Assembly: GCA_963745765.1 (NCBI GenBank)
Contig: CAVUYQ010000032.1
Coordinates: 1-64,000 of the forward strand
From: Ww85 sp963745765
GTDB lineage: Bacteria > Desulfobacterota > Desulfobulbia > Desulfobulbales > Desulfocapsaceae
Reading direction: 5' to 3'
DNA length: 64,000 bases
The position numbers were made by a program, and so were the translations under genes. The notes under the pieces were generated by a model. That model had not been told where the DNA came from. It ran no database searches and saw only the letters and a list, made by a program, of their open reading frames with translations. Below are positions 46,419-55,167 of the stretch, in pieces (position 1 is the first letter of the stretch; the number at the start of each line of letters is the position of its first letter).

Positions 46419-47771
46419 CTACATGTAACTGTAGCCTACAGCTGAATCGCTCTGTTTTTTATCAATGATGGTATTCGTTATGGTATCAAAGAGCGCTTGT
46501 GCTCCCTGATAGCCGAGATGCAGTATGCGCTGTCCCCCCACTCTATCGTGGATTGGAAACCCTACCCTGACCAGTGGAATATTTTCCTTTCGGGCAAAAC
46601 TATAGCCCTTTGAATTGCCGATGAGCAGATCAACCCCGAGTTGCCTGGCCAGGTTTTCAATATCATAAAAATCGACGTTTTCTTTTACTTCCGGCAATTC
46701 AGAATCGAGATCTTTCATGGCCTCGGCTATTGCAGCCTGAAATTTTCCACTCTTGCCTCCGGAGGCACAGAGCACCACTTTTATGCCAAACTCAGCCAGC
46801 ATTGCGCAGAGGCCGACGACGAGGTCCTCTTCGCCATAGAGAACCGCACGTTTACCGAAAATGTATTTATGGCCGTCTACCATTGCATCGACCAGGCGCC
46901 CGCGGGCTGCACCATATTTTACAGGAACGGCTTTATTGCCGAGCTCACAGAGCAGCTCAAAAAACGCATCCGTCGCCCTGATTCCCATTGGCAGCCCCAA
47001 TCGATACAATTTTGTAAGGTAGCGGGACTGGAGGCTGGTGCCGGCCGTTTTTTCAGGTAGCGTCGAGCCAAACTCGATGGTGGCCCGAGCGCCCCCCATC
47101 TTTCTTATCGCCTCAAGCGGTGTTCCCCCTTCAGGAATGAGCGGGTAATCTTCCAGGGCCGGACCATCAAGGGTGTCTGAATAATCAGGCAGCAGGGTGT
47201 GAGGCAGATTGAAATCATCGCAGACTTCCCTGAGGTACCTGATATCTGCGGCGGAGATAAATCCACTGAGCAGGTTGATAGTATCGTTCGGCGCGGTCAA
47301 TGCGGTCAGTTGCTCGACTGCGGCCTGCACCGCCGCATGAAAGCCCTCCATGTGCGTTCCGGAATAACTCGGTGTTGAAACGGTCACGACCGCTGGTGTT
47401 TCAGGACTGCCGAACTCCGCCAGGTACTCCTGCAGCAGCATCGGCACGTCATCTCCGATCGTTTCAGTCAGGCAGGTTGTCGCTACGCCAATGAGCTTCG
47501 GATGGTATTTTGCTATAACGTTATTCAGACCAAGTTTGAGATTTGTCCCCCCGCCATAGATGGCATGTTTCTCGCCAAGGGAGGAGGAGGCGATATCTAT
47601 CGGTTCATTGAAATGGGATATGATATAGCGCCGCATATAGGTGGCACAGCCCTGTGACCCGTGCAAAAAAGGTACACATCCTTCAATGCCGCGAAAAGCA
47701 AGAGACGCTCCGAGTGGTTTGCAGAGTTTGCATGCATTGGTTGTCGAAACATAGTGAGGCATCGTGGTCAT
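46419..47771 (-). CDS. nifN: Nitrogenase cofactor scaffold NifN
   Basis: A 450-residue homologue of NifK. It forms the NifEN scaffold on which NifB-co matures. Cluster-region motifs: NACKLCKPLGASLAFRGIEGCVPFLHGSQGCATYMRRY and TTCLTETIGDD; later STPSYSGTHMEGF and PMGIRATDAFF. It overlaps nifE by an ATGA. Confidence 0.95.
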   Translation of the reverse strand: MTTMPHYVSTTNACKLCKPLGASLAFRGIEGCVPFLHGSQGCATYMRRYIISHFNEPIDIASSSLGEKHAIYGGGTNLKLGLNNVIAKYHPKLIGVATTCLTETIGDDVPMLLQEYLAEFGSPETPAVVTVSTPSYSGTHMEGFHAAVQAAVEQLTALTAPNDTINLLSGFISAADIRYLREVCDDFNLPHTLLPDYSDTLDGPALEDYPLIPEGGTPLEAIRKMGGARATIEFGSTLPEKTAGTSLQSRYLTKLYRLGLPMGIRATDAFFELLCELGNKAVPVKYGAARGRLVDAMVDGHKYIFGKRAVLYGEEDLVVGLCAMLAEFGIKVVLCASGGKSGKFQAAIAEAMKDLDSELPEVKENVDFYDIENLARQLGVDLLIGNSKGYSFARKENIPLVRVGFPIHDRVGGQRILHLGYQGAQALFDTITNTIIDKKQSDSAVGYSYM

Positions 47772-49126
47772 GACGTTTTCTCCTGTATACGTCTTGGGAC
47801 AAATCTCCAGACGGGACTCATGACCGAAGAGTAAACCTCCTCGGCAAAGTTGAGCATTCCCGTGAATCCTGCCAGCAGCTCTTTTCGCTCATGGTTGTGA
47901 TCACAGAAGGCAACGCCCAGTTTATAGGCAATAGGTCGTTCCTTGACTCCGCCGACAAAGAGATCCACGTCCTTTTCCTTGATAAACGCAGCAAGTTCCA
48001 GTGTATTGGCATCATCAACGATGATGGTCCCCTCATCAGTAATCGCTTCCAGCTCACCATAATCTTCCTGCGTACCGGTCTGTGAGCCAACCATCACCAC
48101 ATCCATACCGATGAGCCGGAAGGCTTTTACCAGGGAAAATGCCTTGAATGCTCCGCCGACGTAGATGGCCGCCTTCTTACCCTTCAGGGCTTCACGGTAT
48201 CTGTTCAATTTCGGCATAAGACTTTCAAGCTCTTCACGGACAACGACCCGTGCTTTTTCCATCATCTCCGCATCGTCAAAATGACGGGCGACGGCATACA
48301 ATGCCTCGGCCATATCCTCAATACCGAAATAAGAGACGCGAATGACGGGAATGTCGTAACGCTCGGTCATCATATTCGCCAGATACATGGTTGCCCCGGA
48401 GCACTGCACAACATTAAGGGCCGCACCATGGGCACGCTGGATATCAGCGATTCGACCGTCTCCGGTTATATTGGCAACCACTTCAATGCCGATGCGCTGA
48501 AAATATTCACGTATCAGCCAGATCTCACCGGCAAGATTGAAATCTCCGAGGATATTGATGGAATGAGGTGAAATGGAACCGGTGTCTCCGCCTCCAAGCA
48601 GACGCCCCATGGCGTTACAGGCAGCCTCATAACCCGCGCGTTTGTTCCCCTTGAACCCCTCTGACTGGACGGGCAGTACAGGAATTTTTTTGTCTTCTGA
48701 AACTTTTTTGCATACCGCCTCGAGGTCGTCGCCAATCAGGCCGACGATGCAGGTGGAATAGACAAATGCTGCCTCCGGATGATGTCTCTCAATCAATTCA
48801 TTAAGCGCATTTTCCAATTTTTTTTCGCCTCCGAAAATAACATCCATCTCCTGCAGGTCGGTCGAAAAGGAAAGCCGATGCAGCTCGGGACCGGAGGAAA
48901 GAGCCCCGCGGATATCCCAGGTATAGACGGCACAGCCGATCGGCCCGTGTACCAGATGCAGCGCATCGGCGATCGGATATAAAACCACCCGTGATCCGCA
49001 AAATACGCAGGCACGCTGGCTGACCGCACCAGCGAGGCTGTCTTTGTTGCAATCAATTGATAGCGGTGTCTTCCCTTTCCGGTGAATCTGTTTAGAACGA
49101 TTTTCAAGCAATTCCGCTGTATTCAT
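47768..49126 (-). CDS. nifE: Nitrogenase cofactor scaffold NifE
   Basis: A 452-residue homologue of NifD. Motifs: RACVFCGSRVVLYPIADALHLVHGPIGCAVYTWDIRG, FVYSTCIVGLIGDDLEAVC, SEGFKGNKRAGYEAACNAM and YVGGAFKAFSLVKAFRLIGMDVVMVGSQTGT. Start at 49126 (MNTAELLENR), behind GGAAGG. A longer frame to 49210 runs into the sigma-54 promoter, so it is not used. Confidence 0.95.
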   Translation of the reverse strand: MNTAELLENRSKQIHRKGKTPLSIDCNKDSLAGAVSQRACVFCGSRVVLYPIADALHLVHGPIGCAVYTWDIRGALSSGPELHRLSFSTDLQEMDVIFGGEKKLENALNELIERHHPEAAFVYSTCIVGLIGDDLEAVCKKVSEDKKIPVLPVQSEGFKGNKRAGYEAACNAMGRLLGGGDTGSISPHSINILGDFNLAGEIWLIREYFQRIGIEVVANITGDGRIADIQRAHGAALNVVQCSGATMYLANMMTERYDIPVIRVSYFGIEDMAEALYAVARHFDDAEMMEKARVVVREELESLMPKLNRYREALKGKKAAIYVGGAFKAFSLVKAFRLIGMDVVMVGSQTGTQEDYGELEAITDEGTIIVDDANTLELAAFIKEKDVDLFVGGVKERPIAYKLGVAFCDHNHERKELLAGFTGMLNFAEEVYSSVMSPVWRFVPRRIQEKTS

Positions 49127-49171
49127 GACATTGTTCCTTCCATGATGAGGGTTCCTTGTTGCCATCTCTAG

Positions 49172-49187
49172 AGCAAGGTCCGTGCCA
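49172..49187 (-). promoter_or_regulatory. Sigma-54 promoter of nifENB
   Basis: On the minus strand TGGCAC, five bases, TTGCT: a full match to the -24/-12 pattern (TGGCAC-N5-TTGCW). It lies about 45 bases before the nifE start, with room for a leader. Confidence 0.85.
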
Positions 49188-49272
49188 GACGAGTGCGTTG
49201 CCGGAACCAATCGTTATCTACCTGGTATAACGTCGTTTTCCATACAGACCAGGATTGTCACGGATACGTTGT

Positions 49273-49338
49273 TGTCAGAAGAGCTACAAATTTGAAGGGA
49301 GATGTCATTTTTGTGATTGTCCTTCCGGGTTGACAATC
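49273..49338. promoter_or_regulatory. NifA-type upstream site and inverted repeat for nifENB
   Basis: TGT-N10-ACA, the NifA binding pattern, at 49273-49288, about 90 bases upstream of the -24 element. Next to it GATTGTC and its complement GACAATC (49315-49338), ten bases apart. The first is the better candidate for NifA. Confidence 0.6.
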
Positions 49339-49435
49339 GCCTGCCGGCATCTTGAACGGACCAAAAAAAGCGAGGTCGACCGACCCCGCCTGCTGCGGTT
49401 AAACACGAGTTTTCAGATTACCGGAAAGGCTCCTT

Positions 49436-49837
49436 TCAGATCTCAAGGTAGGGAGTCAAATGGCGCTGGATATCGGTGCCAATGGCAAGTATTTCCACGA
49501 CATCATTGTCATCCGGAACACGAATGTTGTATTCATCAAGCTCACAGATTTCCTGAAAGCTATCGAGATAAGCCAGTCGCTCGTAGAGTTCCGGCAGCAC
49601 GTCGAAGTGCCGCTGCATGGCACGGTTCAGGTCGCCCATGGTATGGTTATCTGCCAGGTCACCGTGCTTCATCAGAAATGCCATCACGAGCTTTTCAATA
49701 GCCATACAGGTCAGATTATAAAGCGTCGGCGGTGTGAACGTTTTTTTCTGTCTGCTATGAGCGGCAAGCGCGGTGCTTAAGAACTGCTCGCCATGCCGCT
49801 GATAGATATGCCAGTCTTTAATCGCTACCGGGATCAT
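49436..49837 (-). CDS. HEPN-like helical protein in the nif operon
   Basis: A 133-residue protein, predicted helical. The segment LYNLTCMAIEKLVMAFLMKHGDLADNHTMGDLNRAM followed by YLDSFQEICELDEYNI resembles HEPN-fold proteins. The R-x4-6-H nuclease motif of toxic HEPN proteins is not clear, so a structural or nucleotide-binding role is more likely. Directly downstream of the nif GNAT, same strand. Function unknown. Confidence 0.65.
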   Translation of the reverse strand: MIPVAIKDWHIYQRHGEQFLSTALAAHSRQKKTFTPPTLYNLTCMAIEKLVMAFLMKHGDLADNHTMGDLNRAMQRHFDVLPELYERLAYLDSFQEICELDEYNIRVPDDNDVVEILAIGTDIQRHLTPYLEI

Positions 49838-50302
49838 TTTTTTGCCTCCGGTTGTATTTTCTCAAACAGACCAGGTTAGTGCTGCACCACCCGGCGTTAT
49901 GGTAAAAGGCCAGCCCCTTGCGGTTGTTACGGTCGGCAAGAAGTTGCATACGCCGGGCTCCATAGGTACCGGCCCAATCGCCAATGGCTCGGATAAGCTC
50001 CCGGCCAGCCCCCCTGTTCTGCCAGGCCTCATGAACCACAACATCTTCAAGGAGCAGGGAAAAACGCCTTCGGCTGTCGATACCACAAGCTGCCCCGAGG
50101 CCATGCCGATAACCTGACCGGCCTGCTCACAAACCATGATGGCACTCCTGTCGTTTTCAAGCAGCAGCTCAAGCCCGCGCCGCTGACGGTCGGCATCGAA
50201 AGTAAAATCCTCCTCGATTAAAAACAATTGCTGCAACAGCCCGATCATGGTCTCGATATCACCCGCATCAGCCGGTCGGATCACGCTTAATTCCATGTTC
50301 AT
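49818..50302 (-). pseudogene. GNAT acetyltransferase in the nif operon, frameshifted
   Basis: The N-terminal part (MNMELSVIRPADAGDIETMIGLLQQLF...AIMVCEQAGQVIGMASGQLVVSTAEGVF) starts at 50302 behind AAGGA. At the T-run near 50060 one T is missing; adding it gives FSLLLEDVVVHEAWQNRGAGRELI, the acetyl-CoA motif, then LLADRNNRKGLAFYHNAGW. About 160 residues when joined. Homopolymer position suggests a sequence error. It overlaps the HEPN-like gene by about 20 bases at its end. Confidence 0.75.
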
Positions 50303-50364
50303 AAACAAATTCCTTAAATTCAGGCCAGGAGCAGGCCGCCTCAACTCCTGAGTGGTGGGTTAGA

Positions 50365-50518
50365 TAGTGTTTCGTCCAGAAATGAGCCATTTTCCCCTAA
50401 ATCTTAGGCGCTTTCGATAAATTTAACCGCAGGAATCATTGACCATATGCCTGAGGATTAAATTTATGAAGTAACTACGATTTAGAGGAAAAGTGACTCG
50501 TTTCAGGATAGACACTAG
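50365..50518. repeat. Palindromic MITE-like element inside the nif operon
   Basis: About 154 bases. The left end TAGTGTTTCGTCCAGAAATGAG is mirrored by TAGTGTCTATCCTGAAACGAG read from the right end, and both continue into TTTTCC-CTAAATC. Inside, ATAAATTTAA and TTAAATTTAT pair, then CCGCAGG and CCTGAGG. The whole unit can fold into one long hairpin. It differs from the element at 24377/55957. Confidence 0.75.
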
Positions 50519-50530
50519 GTAGCGATTCCG

Positions 50531-50833
50531 TTAGGCTATAAGAAAAGCCTCCGGCGGCTCTCCATCCTCAAGACCATCAAGAACGGCATCGATCGCCTCT
50601 TCACTGTCTATTCCTTTGAACCACCAGTTCTCCGGCTGAACGACCAAGATCGGTCCAGTCTCGCACTGTTTCAGACACCCCGTAGCCACTACCTGCACAT
50701 CCAGACCACGATCAAGAATTTCCTCTTCAATGTATTGCAAAAAACCATCGGTCTGCTTATGACAAATGCCTTTGGCTTCGCCTTTCAACCTGAAACTCTG
50801 ACAAAGCAGAATCTGCTTTTCGGGTAATGCCAT
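50531..50833 (-). CDS. Thioredoxin-like 2Fe-2S ferredoxin
   Basis: A 100-residue ferredoxin of the thioredoxin-fold (Shethna/NuoE-like) type. Ligands: Cys11 and Cys24, then Cys53 and Cys57 (ATGCLKQCETGP). Start at 50833 (MALPEKQILLCQSF), behind AAAGGAG; a 15-residue longer frame overlaps the upstream gene. In nif operons such proteins are thought to carry electrons or protect nitrogenase. Confidence 0.87.
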   Translation of the reverse strand: MALPEKQILLCQSFRLKGEAKGICHKQTDGFLQYIEEEILDRGLDVQVVATGCLKQCETGPILVVQPENWWFKGIDSEEAIDAVLDGLEDGEPPEAFLIA

Positions 50834-50874
50834 TGTATTGCTCCTTTCAAAAGGTTTTTTAACGGTGAAATTTT

Positions 50875-51288
50875 TCACCCTTTTATTCGTTTCTTCTTTT
50901 TCACGCCGCCGTATAACACATCGAGAAATCCTTCTATATACTCATCGGTAATAAGGATAGTTATGCCACTTTCTGACAGGATCCTGCGGGGCGTTTCTCC
51001 TGCCTGCGCGACCACTATCGCAAAACAGTCGGACAAAGTCCCGGCAAGGCTGAGCCACCGTTTCGATCCGGCACCGCCATCCGGCGTTTTTCTCGTTTCA
51101 AGCAGACAGACCAGGCCGTCTTCCCTCGGGCCATAGATAAGAACCCGACGGGCATGGCCGAGATGGAGGTCAACATCCATGCCGCTACCGCTGGCGACGG
51201 CAACATTTGGCCGCTCTTTCGTTGGTTTTGGTAATGATTTTTGGCTCGTTTGATTCGACACCGGATATTTACATGCGGTTCCGCTCAA
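50875..51288 (-). CDS. NifX/NafY-like cofactor-binding protein
   Basis: A 137-residue protein with the dinitrogenase iron-molybdenum cofactor domain from about residue 28: NVAVASGSGMDVDLHLGHARRVLIY. It retains the His of the HLG-A segment. It matches the C-terminal domain of NifB. Its first codon (TTG 51288) lies inside the end of the NifB-like gene, so the two may come from one NifB-like gene split by a frameshift. Confidence 0.8.
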   Translation of the reverse strand: MSGTACKYPVSNQTSQKSLPKPTKERPNVAVASGSGMDVDLHLGHARRVLIYGPREDGLVCLLETRKTPDGGAGSKRWLSLAGTLSDCFAIVVAQAGETPRRILSESGITILITDEYIEGFLDVLYGGVKKKKRIKG

Positions 51289-52042
51289 CAGAGGCTCGAC
51301 ACATTTCAGAAGAGAAGCAACGGTCTCGGTTGCCTGTTTTAACTATCTCAGGTTCCGGTGATGCCAGCATGACCTCGGCCTCAGGATCCGGTTCATAGGG
51401 GATCACGGACATACTGTCTGCGCCGAGCTCCCGCATAAAACGGGCGATGTGACCGATATGCCCGCCATTATAGCCGGGAAAGAGCGTCGTTGTGATTGAG
51501 ACGCTGATATTGTTAAACTTGAGAGCGGAAACCCCGTTTTTCTGTTCGCTGACCATGAGCCTTGCTGCCTCGGAAATTTTCAAGGTCTTCTGTCCGGGAC
51601 GTATCCAGGCATAGATTTTTTCCAGGATCTCCGGTTTTACACCGTTAACCTCCATTTCCACGTAATCAACGCCGGCTTCAGCCAGTGCTGCGGCAAATCG
51701 CTCACTACCGATCCCGAGCGTCTTCAGGCCAATCTGCACCTGCGGGTAACGAGACCGTACCAGCCTGATTGTTTTTATGCTTGTATCCGGCACGGCGAGC
51801 GGATCTCCCGGTCCGCATATGGCGACCATAAAAACCTTGTCAGCCAATACTTTCATTATCTGATCCAGCATGATAATGGCGTCATGGGGCATCAGGAAAT
51901 CCACCTTCTTCGGATGTGCTGATGAAAACCGTGTCTTGGCAGTCAGTTGAGGAGCCACCGGGAGATACACGATCTCTTTCGCACTCCCTGTGGCTCGTCC
52001 TTGACCGGATGCTGCCTGTTCCGCCAGCGGTATCACACTCAT
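51269..52042 (-). CDS. NifB-like protein lacking radical SAM cysteines
   Basis: A 257-residue homologue of the radical SAM part of NifB along its whole length: IVYLPVAPQLTAKTRFSS, ICGPGDPLAVPDTSIKTIRLVRSRYP, LAEAGVDYVEMEVNGVKPEILEKIYAWIRPGQK, FMRELGADSMSVIP. The three cluster cysteines of true NifB (APKCNIKCNFC) are replaced by Leu33, Thr37 and Ser40, so radical SAM chemistry is not expected. A C-terminal pair of cysteines remains (RDRCFSSEMCRA) near the place of the NifB CTRC. Located directly after nifK. A carrier or chaperone for a cofactor precursor is inference. Confidence 0.8.
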   Translation of the reverse strand: MSVIPLAEQAASGQGRATGSAKEIVYLPVAPQLTAKTRFSSAHPKKVDFLMPHDAIIMLDQIMKVLADKVFMVAICGPGDPLAVPDTSIKTIRLVRSRYPQVQIGLKTLGIGSERFAAALAEAGVDYVEMEVNGVKPEILEKIYAWIRPGQKTLKISEAARLMVSEQKNGVSALKFNNISVSITTTLFPGYNGGHIGHIARFMRELGADSMSVIPYEPDPEAEVMLASPEPEIVKTGNRDRCFSSEMCRASVERNRM

Positions 52043-52109
52043 TTCAATTGTCCGCTTTCATTTCAGATTGATGCAGAAGCAAAGACAGCTGTCTGCTCCC
52101 GCCATGATT

Positions 52110-53483
52110 CTAAAGAACAAGTTCAAACTGCGATTCCGGGTCATCACGATCCTTACGATCAAGCAGCACTCCGAGTATTTTCTCGAGCAGCCTCAAACCA
52201 CCCATGTAGCCGACGGTCGGAAAATGCTGGTGTCCCTGGCGATCAAGGATAGGAAAGCCCCAACGCACAAAAGGCAAATCCTCATCCCGGGCAATATACT
52301 TGCAATAGGTATTACCGATAATCAGATCAACCGGATCATTTTTTATCCACTGGTGCAGCAGGAACATGTCACCGGCCGCTTTGACCTTCACCTCAAATCC
52401 TGCATCCATGGTGATTTCCCTGATGCGTTTCTCAAACTTCTTGCCGGGAGTACCGGTAACCACATAAACAGGACTCATATCGATAGAGACGAGGAACTCG
52501 GTCATGGATATAAGCTGATCAGGGTCACCCACCAGCGCAACCTTCTTTCCATAGAAATACTGGTGCATATCCGATATCATATCGACCAGCTTGCCGCGCT
52601 CCCTGGTAATCTCATCAGGAACAGAAGTGCCTCCAACGGTGCGCAGAGCGTCAACAAAACGGTCCGTTGCCTGTAATCCGAACGGCATGTCAAGAACCGA
52701 ACAGGGGACCTTGCATTGCGTGTCGAGCAGTCGTGCTGCCGCAGCTGAACACCATTCCCCTAGAGCAAGGGTGCCGATCGCATCACCGCTCCCCTTGATT
52801 GCTTCAATAGGCGTCCCTCCGTCGGGAAACATTGCGTATTTACCGGTAAGGGGACCATCCAGAACCCCAGAAGTATCAGGGTACATGGTGATGGCGACCC
52901 CTATCAGAGAAGCAAGCCGCTTAATTTCTTCCATATCGGCCGGCTCTACCCAGCCCGGTATGATATTAACCTTGCCGTTTTTCTTTCCCCGTCGTTCAGC
53001 GAGCGCCGCCATGGCCTTTACCATGTTGGAAAAACCGGTGACATGTGAGCCGACATAACTCGGCGTAGAAGCACCAATCACGGTTTTCCCTTCCGGGATC
53101 TTCATATCTGTTTGTGCCTTATTAAAAATCTGAGGAAGATCGTCGCCGATCGTCTCAGACAGGCAGGTTGTATGGACCGCTATAACGTCCGGTTCATAAA
53201 CCGTAAAAATATTGTCGATTGCCTGAATCAGGTTGGCCTGTCCGCCAAAGACCGAGGCACCTTCGGTAAAGGAACTGGTGGCTGCTGATATAGGCTCCTT
53301 GTAATGCCTGGTCAGGGTACTGCGATGATAGGCGCAACAGCCCTGGGAACCATGACTGTGCGGCAGACAACCCTTTATTCCCAGTGCTGCATACATGGCC
53401 CCTATCGGCTGACAGGTCTTGGCCGGATTGATCATCAGGGCCTTTCGCTCTTTGATCTCTTTTGGTGTGTGTTTGAGTAACAT
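52110..53483 (-). CDS. nifK: Nitrogenase MoFe protein beta subunit NifK
   Basis: A 457-residue subunit, the short form lacking the N-terminal extension of the Azotobacter protein. P-cluster cysteines: TCQPIGAMYAALGIKGCLPHSHGSQGCCAYHRS and VHTTCLSETIGDDLPQ. STPSYVGSHVTGF and DMPFGLQATDRFVDAL are as in NifK. It follows nifD after 24 bases. Confidence 0.97.
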   Translation of the reverse strand: MLLKHTPKEIKERKALMINPAKTCQPIGAMYAALGIKGCLPHSHGSQGCCAYHRSTLTRHYKEPISAATSSFTEGASVFGGQANLIQAIDNIFTVYEPDVIAVHTTCLSETIGDDLPQIFNKAQTDMKIPEGKTVIGASTPSYVGSHVTGFSNMVKAMAALAERRGKKNGKVNIIPGWVEPADMEEIKRLASLIGVAITMYPDTSGVLDGPLTGKYAMFPDGGTPIEAIKGSGDAIGTLALGEWCSAAAARLLDTQCKVPCSVLDMPFGLQATDRFVDALRTVGGTSVPDEITRERGKLVDMISDMHQYFYGKKVALVGDPDQLISMTEFLVSIDMSPVYVVTGTPGKKFEKRIREITMDAGFEVKVKAAGDMFLLHQWIKNDPVDLIIGNTYCKYIARDEDLPFVRWGFPILDRQGHQHFPTVGYMGGLRLLEKILGVLLDRKDRDDPESQFELVL

Positions 53484-53507
53484 CGTCTGTCCTTCTATTG
53501 CTGAGGA

Positions 53508-55145
53508 TTATTCCCACACGTATGTTGCGGAGAGTTCAGGGTTTTTCTGCCATGGCGCTTTCATATATCCCCAGACCCTGCTGTTGACGAGTCGATCCAC
53601 TTCCCGGTAAAAATTCACCGCGCCTTTAAATCCTGCATAGGGTCCGCCAGAATCATAGCTGTGCAGCTGTTTCATCGGCACGCCAAGCTTCTGGATAGAA
53701 TATTTTTCCTTGATTCCGGCACAGAAGAGATCCGGTTTCATCATTTCCACCAGTTTTTCCGCCTCATACTGGTTGAGATCATCGATCACCAGCGTTCCAT
53801 TGGCCATATCGGGAATCAGGCCGTCATAATCCTTGAACTCAAAGCCCTCTTTTTCCAGGACGGCAAGTTCTTCAGGATTTTTCCGTTCCCGGTACAATTC
53901 GGGATCCGCTTCAACATGTATTTCTTCAATGTTCCGACTGTCTGCGTCAACTTTCAGGTCCGGGATTACCTGGCGCCCCTCGTAATCATCCCGGTGGGCA
54001 AATTCATAGCCCGCCGAGATGGTCTTCATCCCCATCTCATTAAAGAGTTCCTGGTAGTGATGCGCTCGCGACCCGCCGACAAACATCATGGCTGTCTTCC
54101 CCCTGGTTCGGGGCAGAACTCCTTCCAGGGCTGTTTCGACCGCAGGCATCTCTTCGGCAATGACCTCTTCCACCTTGGCTATCAGATCCTTGTCCTGAAA
54201 ATACTGGGCAATCTTTCTCAGGGATTTCACCGTTGCTCCGGCACCGATAAAGTTCACCTTGATCCACGGAATGCCATATTTGCTCTCGAGCATATCGGCA
54301 ACATAGTTGATCGAACGATGACACATGACGGCACTAAGGTCGGCCTGGTTTGCCGAAGCAAACTGGTCGTAGGTAGAATTGCCGGAAAAGGTTGCGATAT
54401 TGCTTATACCGCACTTTTTTATAATCCGGTCGATCTCGAAACCATCACCGCCGATATTATATTCACCGAGCAGGTTGATCTTGAACTTGTCGTTTTTTTC
54501 CGTTTCACTGGTGCCGACAACATGGGTAAAAACCTGATTATTGGCAATATGATGGCCTGCCGACTGAGAAACACCTTTGTATCCCTCACAGCTGAAGGCA
54601 AAAACATTACAATCGCCGAATTCTTCTTTCATTTTCCGGGCTACCGCATGGATATCATCGCCAATCAGCCCGACTGGACAGGTGGCGAAGACGGCAATAC
54701 TTTTCGGATGAAAAAGATCGTAGGCTTCCCTGATTGCAGCCTCAAGTTTCTTTTCACCTCCGAAAATAATGTCAGAATCCTGCATGTCGGTTGACATACA
54801 ATAGGGTATGAAATTCTCGCCACCCTCACCCGAGGCATCAGTCTGGTTTCTCCTGGTCAACCAGGCATAGAAGCTGCAGCCGATAGGACCATGTACCAGG
54901 TTGACGATGTCACTTGTCGGTCCCATGATTACGCCCTTGCAGCCGGCATAGGTGCATCCCCGCATGGTAATGATACCGGGAATCGTCCTGACATTTGCCA
55001 CGATTTCAGGTGTGGTGTTTTCCAGTGCTTCGTTGATCATTATCTGTTTGGCGCGCTTCCGGGCAACTTTCGGAGGATATTTCTCCAGCAGTTTCTCCTT
55101 CACGTTGGTCGGATCCCACTGCACCATTTTTTGTGCTTTTCCCAT
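53508..55145 (-). CDS. nifD: Nitrogenase MoFe protein alpha subunit NifD
   Basis: A 545-residue subunit. FeMo-co ligands: Cys in SAVMCHRSINYV and His in KQLHSYDSGGPYAGFKG; nearby Gln and His in EGYKGVSQSAGHHIANN. P-cluster cysteines: GCTYAGCKGVIMGP, VHGPIGC, FATCPVGLIGDDI. An insertion of about 50 residues (DSRNIEEIHVEADPEL...EKEGFEFKDY) is the type found in clostridia and sulfate reducers. These features mean Mo nitrogenase; no anf/vnf delta subunit is present. Confidence 0.98.
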   Translation of the reverse strand: MGKAQKMVQWDPTNVKEKLLEKYPPKVARKRAKQIMINEALENTTPEIVANVRTIPGIITMRGCTYAGCKGVIMGPTSDIVNLVHGPIGCSFYAWLTRRNQTDASGEGGENFIPYCMSTDMQDSDIIFGGEKKLEAAIREAYDLFHPKSIAVFATCPVGLIGDDIHAVARKMKEEFGDCNVFAFSCEGYKGVSQSAGHHIANNQVFTHVVGTSETEKNDKFKINLLGEYNIGGDGFEIDRIIKKCGISNIATFSGNSTYDQFASANQADLSAVMCHRSINYVADMLESKYGIPWIKVNFIGAGATVKSLRKIAQYFQDKDLIAKVEEVIAEEMPAVETALEGVLPRTRGKTAMMFVGGSRAHHYQELFNEMGMKTISAGYEFAHRDDYEGRQVIPDLKVDADSRNIEEIHVEADPELYRERKNPEELAVLEKEGFEFKDYDGLIPDMANGTLVIDDLNQYEAEKLVEMMKPDLFCAGIKEKYSIQKLGVPMKQLHSYDSGGPYAGFKGAVNFYREVDRLVNSRVWGYMKAPWQKNPELSATYVWE

Positions 55146-55167
55146 AATAGTGTCTCCCTGGAAGGAT

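Noticed and set aside
53508..55145. Alternative (V or Fe-only) nitrogenase
   Set aside because: NifD has the Mo-type insertion and ligand context, NifE/NifN are present and there is no delta subunit gene.
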